A stretch of DNA of 64,000 nucleotides, from assembly GCF_001659605.2 (NCBI RefSeq), contig NC_035171.2:26825825-26889824 (forward strand), written 5' to 3'. The notes under the pieces are model-generated. The model had not been told where the DNA came from and made no database searches. It worked only from the letters and a program-made list of their open reading frames with translations. Made by a program: the position numbers and the translations under genes. Numbering within the stretch: the first letter of the stretch is position 1; the number at the start of each line of letters is the position of its first letter. This DNA comes from Manihot esculenta (lineage: Eukaryota > Streptophyta > Magnoliopsida > Malpighiales > Euphorbiaceae). This document shows positions 43,486 through 56,080 of this stretch, piece by piece.

Positions 43486-45606
43486 TGTAACGATCCGGAA
43501 ACCGGACCGCTACCGGCGCTAGGATCCAGATCGACTTAAGGTCGCCGGGACCCATAGCAAGCCTACTATACATCCTGTACATCTGATACAATCCCATACA
43601 TGATCATACATTTTCATAAAAATTTTGAACTTTCACATATACCAAGCTTGACCTGCATGCACTATACTGTAAACATAAAACCCCTTACTGGAGCCCTCAT
43701 CAAACGCTCCAGTTGGGTCAACATCTCATACATCAAGCTTGGTTCAACATACCATAACATTAAAATATTTACATCAAGATCATGTACAATAGGAATTAAC
43801 CATAAATATTAGGGCCAAGCACAATACTAATCACCATTATAATACTTTACATTATCTCATTTTACATTACATGCCTTTTCATCATGTCCACTACTATTCT
43901 ATTATATAGACACCTCTTTTACTCTTGACGACCTCCCGGTCTATCCTGAACCTGCAAACCTAGGGGTTAGGAGAAAGGGGTGAGCTACTAGAGCCCGGTG
44001 AGAAGAACAGTAAAACAATATATTAAAACATATGCTTTCATGGAATGCATCACATCACAAACAATTCACATCAAGGACAGATTTGTCACCATTAGCCCTC
44101 TACACATTCCAATGGTGCCAGGGGGCGTAGAATGGGCCCCACTGGTCTTTCTCTTAAACATAACATAACATAGCATATCCAATATACCAGGGGCGATTAG
44201 GCCACACCTAGTCTTTCTCTTAATCTGTGCCAGGGGCGATTAGGCCACACCTGATCTTCTCTTAATCTGTGCCAGGGGCGATTAGGCCACACCTGGTCTT
44301 CTCTTAATCTGTGCCAGGGGCAATTAGGCCACAGCTGGTCTTTCCATCTCATATCATATCATATCACATCGAGGGCTAATGGGTCATCCAACATCCATCC
44401 ACATCAACATCATAATATGCAATGCAACATATTCGTGAATTCTAATACAAAACAACCTAATACATATCATGGCATTCGTGATGCATGAGTCATGCTAAAA
44501 AGATTTCATTCCTTTAAAATAAATAAGTTGTGTTCTACTCATCTCTAGCTGACGCTTTACTGACTCTGTAGCAGCTAGCTCACTGCTGACCTCCTCGGTC
44601 TCTCAGGTCCGATCCTACACAGGTGGACTCAAATGAGGGACCAAACATACTTTAACATAACTCTAAACATCTCCCCAAAAACCCCCCTAAAACATCACAA
44701 AACATCCATAGAAAACATGCAAAGGAAGGCTGGATAGGGCACTTTCAGCGGCAGGTTCGGCGGCCGAAAGTCCCTCCAGAGCCGAAACTCAGGCACCTTC
44801 GGCGACACCTTCGGCGACCGAAAGTCCCTTCCAAATCCGAAACTCATGCACTTTCGGCGGCAGGTTCGGCGGTCGAAACTTCCCTCCAGAGCTGAAAGTC
44901 CAACTTTCGGGGGCTAGTTTAGGCGGCCAAAACATGCCACCACAGGCAGGTTCGGCGGCCGAACATGGCTTCGACTGTCGAACCTGAGTTCTTCCAGAAT
45001 GGGAGAACTCAAGCCTCTCATGCACATTTGCCTTCCAAACCTACCAAACTCAAACACAACACTCCCAAGCATGCATAAACATGTAAAAACACATTTTCAA
45101 GCATTTACGGGTTTAAAACTAGCCTAAACCCCAACAAACCTCACATTAAACATGCATTTACCATAAAGGGTACATAAACCCTAACACTTTAAATCTACTT
45201 TAAACATGCATCATATACCCTTAAAACCCCTCAAAACTTACTTAAAACATAAGAGAGGGTGAGGATCTACTCTTACCTCTTGAAGATCGAGAGGAGAGGC
45301 GATCCAAACTTGGAGATGTAGAGAAACAAGCTCATGAGGTCTCCAAGCTTCTAAAACCTTGATCTTAGCTTTAAAATCTTCAAAACACGGTAAAAACTCA
45401 TAAAAACTCTGGAAGATTTGAAGGAAAACATAAAATCAACCATGAAGGGTCAAAAACTCACCTTTGCTCGAAAATGGAGAGAAAAACTCGCCCATTTTCG
45501 GACATGGGGCCTTTTATAGGTGGCTGGCCAGACCACCTTCGGAGGCCAAAGGTGCTTCCACAACTCCACCACGTTCGGTGGCCGAACTTGACATTCGGCG
45601 GCAGCA
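43486..45606 (-). mobile_element. Tekay-like LTR (copy 2a), lacking its last about 200 bp
   Basis: Starts TGTAACGATCCGGAAACCGG, closely matching 29016 onward, and follows the whole LTR to the TTCGGCGGC cluster near 45600. There it joins directly to a point about 310 bp into another LTR copy. It contains a five-unit version of the minisatellite and decayed TTCGGCGGCCGAA sites. No target duplication pairs with the far end at 47509. Confidence 0.82.
44107..44345. repeat. LTR minisatellite, 5 units (copy 2a)
   Basis: One CCAATGGTGCCAGGGGGCGTAG unit, then four units of the form TGCCAGGGGCGATTAGGCCA through CACCTGGTCTTCTCTTAATC. The last four are nearly identical, suggesting recent local amplification. 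Confidence 0.88.
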
Positions 45607-47509
45607 AAAGGGATTAACCATAAACTCTAGGGTCAAGCACAATACTAATCCTCAATACAAATCTATACAATGTCTTACATTACATTATCTTTCAAGTCCA
45701 CAACTAACTATTACATACATTAAGCTTCTACTCTTGCCAACCTCCCAATCTATTCTGAACCTGCAAGCCTGGGGGATTAAGGGAAAGGGGTGAGCTACTA
45801 GAGCCCAGTGAGCAGAATAGTAAAACAATATATTAAAATTCATACTTTCATGAAATGCATCACGTCACAAACAAATCACATCAAGGATGGAATTGTCACC
45901 AATAGCCCTCTACACATTCCAATAGTGCCAGAGCGTAGAATTGGCCGCTGGTCTTTCCCTTAACATAACATAACATAACATTCCAATGTGCCAAGGGCGT
46001 AGAATGGGCCTCGACCTGGTCTTTCTCTTACTCTGTGCCAGGGGCGTAGAATGGGCCTCGACCTGGACTTCCGTACCATGCCATATCATATCATATCGAG
46101 AACTAATAGATCATCCAATAACCATCCATATCAACAGTAATTAATGCAATGTATCATATTCGTGAATTCTAATGCAAACATCCTAATATATAACATGGCA
46201 TTCGTGATGCATGAACATGCTCAAAATTTAATTTACTTTAAAACATAAAGATCCATTCTACTCACCTCAGGTTGACTCTGAACAGACTCTGAAGCAGCTA
46301 TCTCACTGCTGGGGTCCTCGGTTTCTCGGGTCCGAACCTACACAGGTGGACTCAAATGAGGGACTAGACAAACATCAACATGACTCTAAACATCTCCCCA
46401 AAAATCCCCCCTAAAACACCTTAAAACAATCATAGAAAACATGCAAAGGAAGGCTGAACAGGGCACTTTCGGCGGCAGGTTCGGCGGTCAAAAGTCCCTC
46501 CAGAGCCGAAACTCAGCCACTTTCGGTGGCAGGTTCAGCGGCCGAAAGTGGTTCCAGAGCCAAAACTCACCAACCTTCAGAGGCAGGTTCGGCGGCCGAA
46601 ACTCCCCTCCAGAGCCGAAAGTCTAAACTTTCAGGGGCAGGGTTCAGCAGCCAAACTGCCTCCCCAGGCAGGTTCGGCGGCCGAACATGGCTTCGGCTGC
46701 CGAACCTGAGTTCTTCCAGAATGGCAGAACTCAAGCCTCTAATGCACATTGCATCCCAAACTCTCCAAACTCAAACCATTTCAAGCAAAAATATGCAAAA
46801 ACACATACTCAAGCATTTAGGGGCTTAAAACTAACCTATACCCCAACAACATTAACATAACAACACATTTAACATACATTTCATCATTTAACTCACAAAA
46901 ACCTAACTTTTACAACTACTCTAATCATGCATCAAAACTTTCCAAAACCCCTCAAAACTTTCATAAAACATAAAAGAAGGGTAGGATCTCCACTTACCTC
47001 TTGAAGATCGAGAGGAGAGGCAATCCAAACTCGGAGATGGGAGAAATCGAGCTCCGGGGTCTCCAAACTTCAAAACTTCGTTCTTTGCTCAAAAATCTTC
47101 AAAACCAAGTTAAAACTCATAAAAAACATGAACGATTTGAAGGAAAACATCAAAACCAACCATGGAAGGGCATGGACTCACCTTTGCCCGAAAATGGGGA
47201 AGAAAACTCGCCCATTTTCGGACATGGGGCCTTTTATAGGTGGCTGGCCAGACCACCTTCGGGGGCCAAAGGTGCTCCCTAAACTGCACCATGTTCGGCG
47301 GCCGAACATGAGGTCAGGTTCGGCAGCCGAACCTAGATTTCCTTCCTTGGTGCTTTTCTTTCAAAAACTCAATTTCTTTCTTGCTTAAAACCTTAAAACA
47401 CATGAAAACATTTTAGAAAAATATATTTTACCCTTCTAAAGGTTTCCGACATCTGAGATTCCACCGAAAAAATAGGAATTTCGATGCCGGGGTCTAGTCA
47501 GGTATTACA
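45607..47509 (-). mobile_element. Tekay-like LTR (copy 2b), lacking its first about 310 bp (+ orientation)
   Basis: Begins GGATTAACCATAAACTCTAGG, equivalent to the sequence at about 43795, and runs to the proper LTR end GGTATTACA at 47509. It includes a three-unit minisatellite (45917-46073) and three exact TTCGGCGGCCGAA sites plus variants (46465-47330). Confidence 0.82.
45917..46073. repeat. LTR minisatellite, 3 units (copy 2b)
   Basis: Same unit as in the other two copies, in the form GTGCCAGGGGCGTAGAATGG plus GCCTCGACCTGG. Confidence 0.82.
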
Positions 47510-48076
47510 CCCATCATCGTGAAGACAACTGTCATTTTCGAATATGAAGAATGAAAGACCAGCGGGGAAACCTCTGATGTAACACAAAAATCACCCAAAG
47601 TAAGCCATGAGCTATTACCATGAGACAAGACTACGTAGCAAGGGTTTGATAAGCCGATATGTGGTCCCACCCGTGGAAAGGAAGACCCGAACACTGTAGG
47701 ACCCAGTTCTTTATCAAGATTCACCCTCTCCCAAATAGGTTGAGTCTTCACATAAAGTTATCATTAGCATATACAATCAAGCAGATCTATATTATGCTTA
47801 TAATCACACGATTCCCTATTAATTAGTCAGTACCAACCAAATTTTCAGGAGATGCGATAATTAACTCCATCTTTTTACTATATAAAAATTAATGATCACA
47901 AAAACCAAGGTATGCATTCTTACACAACTACTTTTGAGTTCTAAGCAATTCCTTACATTTGCTCTTTTCTTCAGTTTATTGACTTGAGCGTCAAAGTGGC
48001 TACCATAGGCGCCAACCACCTCACATTCTCTTTCTTGTAGAGTGACCAATCGCAATACAATTTCGTTTCAGTTATA
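47510..48076 (+). mobile_element. Tat-like gypsy 3' end: internal tail, purine tract and 3' LTR (copy D)
   Basis: The 68 bp before the LTR (AACTGTCATTTTCGAATATG, AAGACCAGCGGGGAAACCTC) match the reverse complement of 50786-50850, the internal 3' end and purine-rich tract of the minus-strand element. The LTR 47578-48076 starts TGTAACACAAAAATCACCC and has the family landmarks (GTGGTCCCACCCGTGGAAAG, TTGAGCGTCAAAGTGGCTACC). So this is a 3' LTR, not a solo LTR; its left side was replaced by the Tekay-like LTR. Confidence 0.8.
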
Positions 48077-50247
48077 TAAAATATTATTGTAATTATTTAA
48101 AAAACATATATATAAATTTGGCTTTTCAATACAGTTTCGGTTCGATTCCGGTACAGTAATTGACTAAAAACTAGAAGTAGAACTAAATAATTAAATAAAT
48201 TCGGTTCAGTTCTTATAACATCAATTTTTCGATATCAGTTCAGTGATTTAAAATTTCTAGAAATTATACATAGCTTTGTTGTTCAGTATCTAAAACTCGA
48301 TAAATTCAATTTTATATCCATCATATCCAATTAAAAAGATAAATGGGACATCGAAAACTTGAGCGAGCAGTATTTAGTTCAAATTGAAAAAATCGATTGA
48401 ATTAAATTAATTTAAAAATTCAGTTCAGTTTTTTATTCATTTCGATTCAGTTTTTAATCTTAAAAATTTCAGTTATTTCAGTTCGGTTTGGTTTTGATCA
48501 GAAAAAAATCAAAAAAATCAAACAGAACCGATTAGAAAGATTAGATTATACTAAAGTTAAATTACTCCAATTAAATTTTAAAATACTAAAAATAAAGTAT
48601 AAAAAATAAAAAAATTTAATAAAAATTCAAATCGTTCAAATCGAACCGAATCAAATCGAATCAAACCGATTCAATTTGATTCAATTTTTAATTAAAATCG
48701 ATTCGATTTGATTTTTATAAATATTAAATTTTTAATTTTTAATTTATTCGGCTAGATTCGATTTTAAATTAAATCGATGGAATGATCACCTTAATTTTAT
48801 TAACCTATTATGATCGAATCTCAATAAATATGTTATGGTTTCATCTCTTATCATGTGGAAAAAGTTAACATAAATATCGGAGTCTTACAAGTGTGCGTTT
48901 CATCATAACATGATATTATAAGTCCATGAAAAATTGAATATAATATGAAATTCATAATTTATAATCTTGAATTAAAATGAGATACTGCCAACTTAATCAT
49001 AATAATTAATTAATACCAAATGGGAAAAAGGGGAAAAAAAAGGTGGGTTAGAGCAACCAATCAAATGATATTGCAACGAAAGAAATCAGAAGGAAAAAAA
49101 AGACCAAAATTAATTATGATTTTGACGCATTGGGACTTGAATACTATCATATTTCTTCTGGAGACCGTGTTTCGGTGTTAATGATAATGCAGTCTGTTCT
49201 TGTTTCCTTGTCACCAACCTATTGATTAATTAGAATATTTTTTTTCCCGGATCCATTCATTCCAATTTGAACTATTAAATAAGATAAATTTATTATTTAA
49301 TTTTAATTTTATTACTAATAACGATTAAATCCATATATTTTAAAACTTACCTATTTATTGGTTTTTACTTTGGTTATGCATTTTAAGTCTTTGCATCCAT
49401 CTTTAAATATTTTTTATATTTTTTAATATTTAGAACACTCAAAAAATATTTTTTTAAAAAAAAAATTAAATTACTTTAAGAACAATAACTTTTTTTCACT
49501 TTTTGAGATTTCTATTAAAATTTTTATATACAAATTTGTTAATAAATTTTATTTTTATATTAAAATTAAATAATAAAAAATAAGTTATTTTATTAAAAAT
49601 ATTTTTATTGAAAATATTTTATTAAAAATATTTTTATTGAAAATATTTTTTAAAAAATATTTTTTATTGAAATTATTTTTAAAAAAATATAAAAAATATT
49701 TTTCAAATACAAATTATTTTTTACAAACAAACGAACTACTCTAAATAGTAGTTAAATTTTAAAACTAGCATAAAGATGGATGAAAGGACATAAGATATAT
49801 TATGGAAGCCAATCCAAAGTTTATATAGTCTAACTTCCAAAATATAGGGATCCCATTGTTATTAATGATAAAATTTAGTAACTAATCAATAATTAAATTT
49901 ATGTAATTTTAATAGAATTTGATAAATTATTGAATGTTTTAAAAATTTTATAAAAATTTTATTTTATCAAGTGGTATATTAAATTAATAGTTTTAGGAGA
50001 AATTATTATATAATTGATAAAAAATTATAATTTTAATTGTAATTTTAATTATAATTTTAACTTCCACATAAACATGGAAATTTAGTGGTAGTTTGGATCC
50101 ATGGGTGATTACCAATTATATAATAATTTATTTTAAAATTATTGATTTGTCATAGCATAAGTTAGATATTTTAAGAATATCCAGTAATTTGCTATAAAAT
50201 TTTAAGATAATGCTCGTTAAGTTTTAATATTTTAAAAATAATATTTT
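48077..50247. other. AT-rich spacer with TTCGGTTYGATT-type repetitive sequence
   Basis: No gene seen. About 48120-48790 is rich in scattered RRTTCGGTTCGATT / AATCGAACCGAATC motifs on both strands. About 49590-49690 holds three to four copies of AAAAATATTTTTATTGAAAATATTTTATT. The rest is AT-rich. Confidence 0.6.
48600..48790. repeat. Inverted, motif-rich repeat (AATCGAACCGAATC type)
   Basis: AATCGAACCGAATCAAATCG and AAACCGATTCAATTTGATTC alternate with their near complements (AATCGATTCGATTTGATTTT), giving strong fold-back potential. The same kind of block is at 62755-63245. Confidence 0.7.
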
Positions 50248-50785
50248 TGATGTAGAAAAAAATAGAGTTATATTGTGATTGGCTAGACTTGTAAGGAAGA
50301 GAATGTGAGATGGTAGTAAGTGTCTACAACGACCACTCCGATACTCAAGTCAGTATACTAAAAAATAGAGAAAATGTAATGAATTGCTTAGAATTGGAGT
50401 ACTGTAAGAGAATAACGTACATTTACCTCTATCATCCTTCTCTTTTTATATTGTAAGAAGGTGGAAGAAATATAATAATTCTTGATAATTCGGCAATGAT
50501 GTGATCGATTACTTGATAAAAAATATCACCAGCTAATAGATTAGTGATCCTGCGATTATGGGCGTAATAGTGATATGTTAGATTGTGTCTAATAATGGTA
50601 ACTTTTACTAACACTCGTCCTGTCTAGGAGATGGCAAGTCTTGGTAATGAACCGAATATTTGAGATGTCCGGATCTTCATTTTCCTGGGCGGGACCACGT
50701 TTTCCACTTACCAGATCCTTACCACATGGCCTTGTCTTGTGGTGATAACTCATGGTTTATTTTGGGCGATTGCTATGTAGTATCA
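50248..50785 (-). repeat. 3' LTR of the minus-strand Tat-like element
   Basis: Minus-strand start TGATACTACATAGCAATCGCCC, end TTCTACATCA. Pairs over its whole length with 56081-56620, with many point differences, which indicates an old insertion. Confidence 0.86.
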
Positions 50786-52200
50786 GAGGTCCTTCGTTGG
50801 TCTTTGATTCTTCATATTTGAAGGTGACGGTTTTTCTTTTCGTTTTGGGATACATGGAATGATTTGGCTAGTTTTTATTATTTGCGTCATTTTGCCTGCC
50901 TTTGGTCACGATGGTTACCTTATTTCTTGAACCATATTAAAAGTTTTGTCGGCTATACCACTGTATAAGAACTCTCATTTCTCTTTTTTGTTTACAAATA
51001 TCATCCGTGGAAGAAATGAATAAGGGTACTTTTCTTTTTCTAAGGATAACTAGATCTGTATGGAGGATAACATCATGGTCTACGAAGAGTAGCTGAAGGC
51101 GTAAGCATAACATCATGGTCTACGAAGATGTCTTCATGAAGGTGTAAGCATACTACTTAGCCTTGAGGACTGCAACCAGTCCGAAGAGGTTGGATTGTGA
51201 AATATTGATTCTGAGTACTAGGTCAGGAAAGCAGTTAGGGAAGCGGTCCTTCATGTAGTTTTTCCTTAACATACGACATCTTCTCAGAGGATGAGGTCAA
51301 GCCAGAGATTGAGGAGAATCCTGCCAACCGAGTCTTTGCTAATGATATAATAGATATTTAGAAAATTCTAATGCAATAGAGATTTGCGAAGGATACTAAA
51401 GTCCTCCTCCTTGTAATGTTTTGTGATGGAAATACATATTTTGCATATCTGTTCTTAGGTGTTTGTTTATTCCGTGCATAACTTCGTTACTAACTACAAT
51501 TTAAATAATTTAGCTAAGGGGCTACTACCCAACTAAACTATAAATCTAGTGACTACCGTCTTCTATCCAAGGAAGGAGGATAGTGCATATTCACCTTACA
51601 GCAGTTAACGTCGACTTAACATATATAAAATAATTTCTAGAATTTCTGCAAAATAGGATTAATAATTGGGCCCGTGACCTAGTGGACTCCCGCCTTTCCA
51701 CTATAAAATGCCTTAATGAAATTTTATAATAAGGAAATTTCAGCTAGTCACTCATCTTGATTCTTGGTCATAAGACTTGCCTTATCGACATTAATATTTG
51801 ATTGACATCTTTATTTTTTGGAGATTGGTATACCCGCCTCGTGGCTGTCTGGCATAGATGACTTCATTGATGGGACCAATGCCTAGATGGTGGACTGGTG
51901 GTACCTGCTTTATGACCTGACCTGGCAAAATCCGCTTTATGGCCTTGTTTAGTGGGACTAATGTCTAGATGGTCTGGTGAAACCCGCTTTGTGACCTAGC
52001 CTAGCGGAACCTGCCTTGTGACTTTATTCTTGTCTCCTTAAACTTTTTAAGGAATGTAATCCTATTGTTCCTTATCGCTGAAGAATACAACATGTGAAAA
52101 AATACATCGTTAACTTGTTATTGATAAAACTTTTTCAACTTATAGATATTCCAAGAATGAGAGATGACTTGACCATATAGCTTGGCCAGCATATATGACA

Positions 52201-53105
52201 TCAAGTGAATAACCTTTGAGACCTTAAATGGTCCTTTGAGACCCTAAATGGTCCTTTCCAATTCTTGCCCAACTTACCAGACCCGACATTGCCACTTTTT
52301 ATATCTATTTTTTTAAGGACTAGATTCCCCATATTAAAAGTACGCGGTCTAACCTTGATGTTGAACATTCTCGACATTTTGTTTCTATAAACTACCATTC
52401 TGGTTGCGGCCTTTTCTTATAGGAATTCGACTTGGTCAAAATTAAATTGCATTTATTTGGGATTTCCTAAAATTTCAGAGTGTTTTGTCCTGAAGCTGCT
52501 TACTTGAATTTCCACGGAGATGACTGTAGCCCCATATACAAGAAAAAGGGGTGCTTCTCCTGTGGCTATCCTGGAGTGGTCCTGTATGCCCACAGTATGT
52601 GAGGTAAATCCTCGGGCCAATTGCTCTTGACTTAGTCAAGCCTTTTTTTTAGCCCTTGTAGGATGGTCCTGTTTGTCACCTTAATCATACCATTAGTCTG
52701 GGGGTGATAGGCTAAGCTGAATCTTAAGTCAAATTTTCATTTCTTGTAAAAGTCTTTAAACCTGGAGCTTGCAAACTGAGTTCTATTATCGGTAATCACT
52801 ATCTTTGGTATTTCGAATCGGGTGAATATGTTTTTGCTAATGAAGGAAATCGCTTGTTGGGTGGTGATGGACTGCACTGTCTCAACCTTGGCCCACTTGT
52901 TGAAATGATCTACTGCCATAATTACGAACTTTCTTGACCTGAATGTCTTAGGAAATGGGCCAAGGGTGTCTATCACCCACTTAAAGAAAGGCCAAGGTCT
53001 TCCAATTACTGCTTGCATTTCTCCCGGAGTCCTTGAGATGTTTGCATGTACTTGGCATATTCGACATTTCTGGACAAGTTGCTTCGCATTTTGCATTATC
53101 ATCGG
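52201..53105 (-). pseudogene. gypsy integrase remnant
   Basis: The open frame 53102-52737 begins in the zinc-binding region (KQLVQKCRICQVHAN) and continues into the core: WVIDTLGPFP (first Asp), VDHFNKWAKVE, ITDNRTQFASSRFKDF (second Asp). After a frame break, HPQTNGMIKVTNRTI has Lys (codon 52682-52680) where the catalytic Glu of NGQVEVTNR belongs. The C-terminal part (52398-52201) reads VRPRTFNMGNLVLKK, then GKLGKNWKGPFRV, and contains a 20-bp duplication near 52205-52250. It cannot be active. Confidence 0.82.
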
Positions 53106-53508
53106 CTAATAGTACCCTTATTTGAATGCTTTCTGGGAGATTATTCGAGCTCCTTTATGGCTCCCACAATCACCTTCATGGATATCTTTTAGTATTTCCT
53201 GGCTTGTGTCGAGGACCTCCTATACAACCAACCATCTATTAGTACATATTTAGAAGACTTTGTTATTATCTGTTTGGCTAATAACTCATCGGCTGGAAGA
53301 TCATCTTGTGCTAAGAATTTGTATATGGGCGTCATCCATGATTCTCCTCCTCTATGGAAAAAGACTCTTCCACTTCCATTGCTGGAGTGTGCAATTCCTC
53401 AAACTGAAACGGTTGGGTTAAGTGTTGTTCACTTGCCACTACCATCTTAGCTAGAAGATCCGCCTCTTCATTGTTGCGTCTAGCCACTTGGGAAAGTTCG
53501 CAGATGCC

Positions 53509-53960
53509 CTACCCCTCTTTGATCCTCTCAACTAGGGACCAAACCTTTTCCTCGTATTTGAGAAGATTCGGTTCTTGGACTTTAAATTGTCCCTGACACT
53601 GTTTGACAATCAATTGTGAGTCATTAAAAACAATAGATTTTTGTATACCTAATTCCTTAATGATTCTCAGAGCCATTATTACAGCCTCATACTTAGTGAC
53701 GTTGTTGGTGGCATTTAAGGCGAGTTTTGCCCCATACTGAAGCTTTATACCAATTTGAGGCTGCAATAGAATCCCGATTTCGGAACCCCCCAGCCCTGCA
53801 AGCTCCATCTGCCCAAACCTTCCACTCCTCTATAGTTGATTCAGGGGACTCCATGGGTTCTAATGGCAGAGTCATTTCCACGATAAAGTCAGCTAGTATC
53901 TGGGCTTTCATGGCCTTTTTTGGAACATACTTGATATCATAGACAGAAAATATTACCACT
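53509..53960 (-). pseudogene. gypsy RNase H remnant
   Basis: Two overlapping frames are needed: the first carries VPKKAMKAQILADFI and WKVWADGACRAGG; the second, GILLQPQIGIKLQYGAKLAL, then TKYEAVIMALRI, then FNDSQLIVKQ. Together they show the Asp, Glu and Asp of an RNase H fold of the type found downstream of RT in Tat-group elements. One frameshift lies around 53770-53810. Confidence 0.8.
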
Positions 53961-54382
53961 CAGGTGGACAATCACCCTGATAACTCCAACCTGTGTAGAA
54001 CCTTTCATAAAGGATAATTGGTTCTGACTTCTATAGTGTGTGACTCGAAGTATGGTCGTAGCTTTGTGGCTGACATTAGGACTACAAATGCCAACTTTTC
54101 GAGAGGAGGATAATTCAGCTCTGCTCCCTTCAAAACTTGGCTGGTATAATATATTGGACTTTATTCCCTATTGTTTTCACGAACAAGTACCAAGTAAACT
54201 ATTTCTTGTGTCACAAACAAGTATAGAAATAAAATTTCGCGTTCGACAAGCGGGCTTATCAACAGAGGAGATGATAAAAAGGTTTTTAGACTTTCAAAAG
54301 TCTCTACACACTCTTCCTCCAATTCAAACTCACCTTTTCCTTTTAAGGTCTTGAAGAAAGGGAGACACCTTCTGGTTGAGCA

Positions 54383-55076
54383 TCATATGAAACAACCCAG
54401 GATAATGACTCGTCCATTCAACCTCTGTACTTCATTAATGGTTTTGGGTGCTTTCATATTTTGGATGGCGCTGATCTTCTCAAGATTTGCCTTTATGCCT
54501 CTTTCTGAAATTATATATTCCAAAAACTTCCCAGCTTTTACCTCAGAGGTACAATTCTCAAGGTTCAGCTTCATGCCCGCTTTGTCCAGTATATCAAAGA
54601 CTTTTCAGATATCTTATGGATGGTCTTCCAAGGATCGGCCCTTTATGACCATGTCATCCACATACACTTCGACCTTGACCCGACTATGCCTTTGAAGATT
54701 CCTGCAATCAGACTTTGGTAAGTTTCCCCGCATTTTTCAATCCGAAAGGCATTAACTTGTAGTAGTAAACTCCTTCGTCTATTATGAATGCAATCTTCTC
54801 TATGTCCTTGGTGTCCATCATGATTTGGTGGTAATCTGAAATGGCATTAAGGAAGGAAACTATTGCATGACACGAGGTCCGATCTACTAACCTGTCAATG
54901 GACGACAATGGGTCATGATCTTTTGGACATACCTTATTCAGGTTAGTAAAATCTACACACATCCTCCATTTCTTGTTAGCTTTCTTTATCAGAACCGCAT
55001 TGGCAAGCCATGTGGGATACTGGACTTCTTTTATCGATCCTGCACTCAAAAGCTTATCGACCTCTTCTTTGATCAC
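54383..55076 (-). pseudogene. gypsy reverse transcriptase remnant
   Basis: Open frame 55076-54708 (MIKEEVDKLLSAGSIKEVQY; KKWRMCVDFTNLNKVCPKD; VYYYKLMPFGLKNAG), then a frame change leads to VEVYVDDMV, with the YVDD active site intact at 54664-54653. The tail (LENCTSEVKAGKFLEYIISE, then RGIKANLEKISAIQ) follows to 54383. Better preserved than the copy at 22920-24545, but still broken. Confidence 0.84.
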
Positions 55077-55369
55077 CTGCTTCTTTTATGGTGCAAACTT
55101 TCTTTTCTTTTGTTGGACTGGTTTGACGGTCTTGTCAACAAATAGCTTATGGGTGATGAGAGCCGAGTCCACACATGTGACATCTTTTAAAGACCAAGCA
55201 AATGTGGTTACTCGGCTCTTTAGCAATTCTATTAAACGAGTCTTTATTTCACCAGTTAACACAGTATCGAGCCGTACCTTTTGATCCTTACCTAGCAGGA
55301 CCTCCTATACCAGGTCTGTTGGCTCTACTTTTATGTGAGATTCTGATTTTTCCAGCAAGTCGATGGGAA

Positions 55370-55870
55370 TTATTGCTTTTTTGAGACTTTTTTTGGGTGT
55401 CCATAACCTTCTTTGACCAACCTAGGATTGTCTTGGACCATGGCTATTCCTCTTAGAGTTAGTAGTTTAAGACACATAGCACCCATGTTAATAACGATAC
55501 TGTGGCAGTTTAGGACTGGGCAGCGAGTCTCATATTGTATGCAAATGGAATGTCTACCACCGCAAATTTTGCATACAACTCTCACCTATATTTTTTTTCA
55601 TCTAATACCGGAGGGAGGTTGATGGTGCTCAACATTGCCACGATCTTATCTCCTAATCTTACCAACGGATAAGAAACTTTGACAAGGCTATTTCTATGCA
55701 AACCTAACTTGTTAAAAATATTTGAGATGAGAAGGTTAACAGAACTACTTGTGTCCATCAATACTCACCTTACATCGTACCTGTTCAAGAGGATCTTAAC
55801 GACCAGCAGGTTATTTTGAAAGAATCCAACCCTTGTCAACAGGACCGAACCTTACCTCTTGTTTGACCCA
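55370..55870 (-). pseudogene. gypsy protease-region remnant
   Basis: DTSSSVNLLISNIFNK at about 55763-55716 keeps the active-site Asp-Thr-Ser. The later part reads YETRCPVLNCHSIVINMG and CLKLLTLRGIAMVQ (55560-55430), matching the equivalent segment at 23220-23310. Stops break the frame. Confidence 0.68.
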
Positions 55871-56061
55871 TGGTTCTTACTCAATTGAGAGGACGTATTT
55901 TGCTATATGCTTATTTTTTTCCTTTATCCTTATCAGGTCCCCATAATGACATGTACAATTTCGGCCATTTCAACATATAGAGAGGAAAGATTCCTTTTTT
56001 AGAAAGAAAAGGAAGAAGAGATAAGTTTTAATCCAAATGAACAGAGAAGATTTAATGGACT

Positions 56062-56077
56062 TTCCGGCAACGAAACC
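56062..56077 (-). promoter_or_regulatory. Primer-binding site, tRNA-Asp-like
   Basis: On the minus strand TGGTTTCGTTGCCGGA, three bases after the LTR end. It agrees with TGGCGCCGTTGCCGGG except at a few positions, mostly C-to-T or G-to-A. Confidence 0.7.
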
Positions 56078-56080
56078 AAA

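Noticed and set aside
53727..55622. Several plus-strand open frames of 60-114 codons
   Set aside because: Antisense shadows of the minus-strand gypsy pol sequence.
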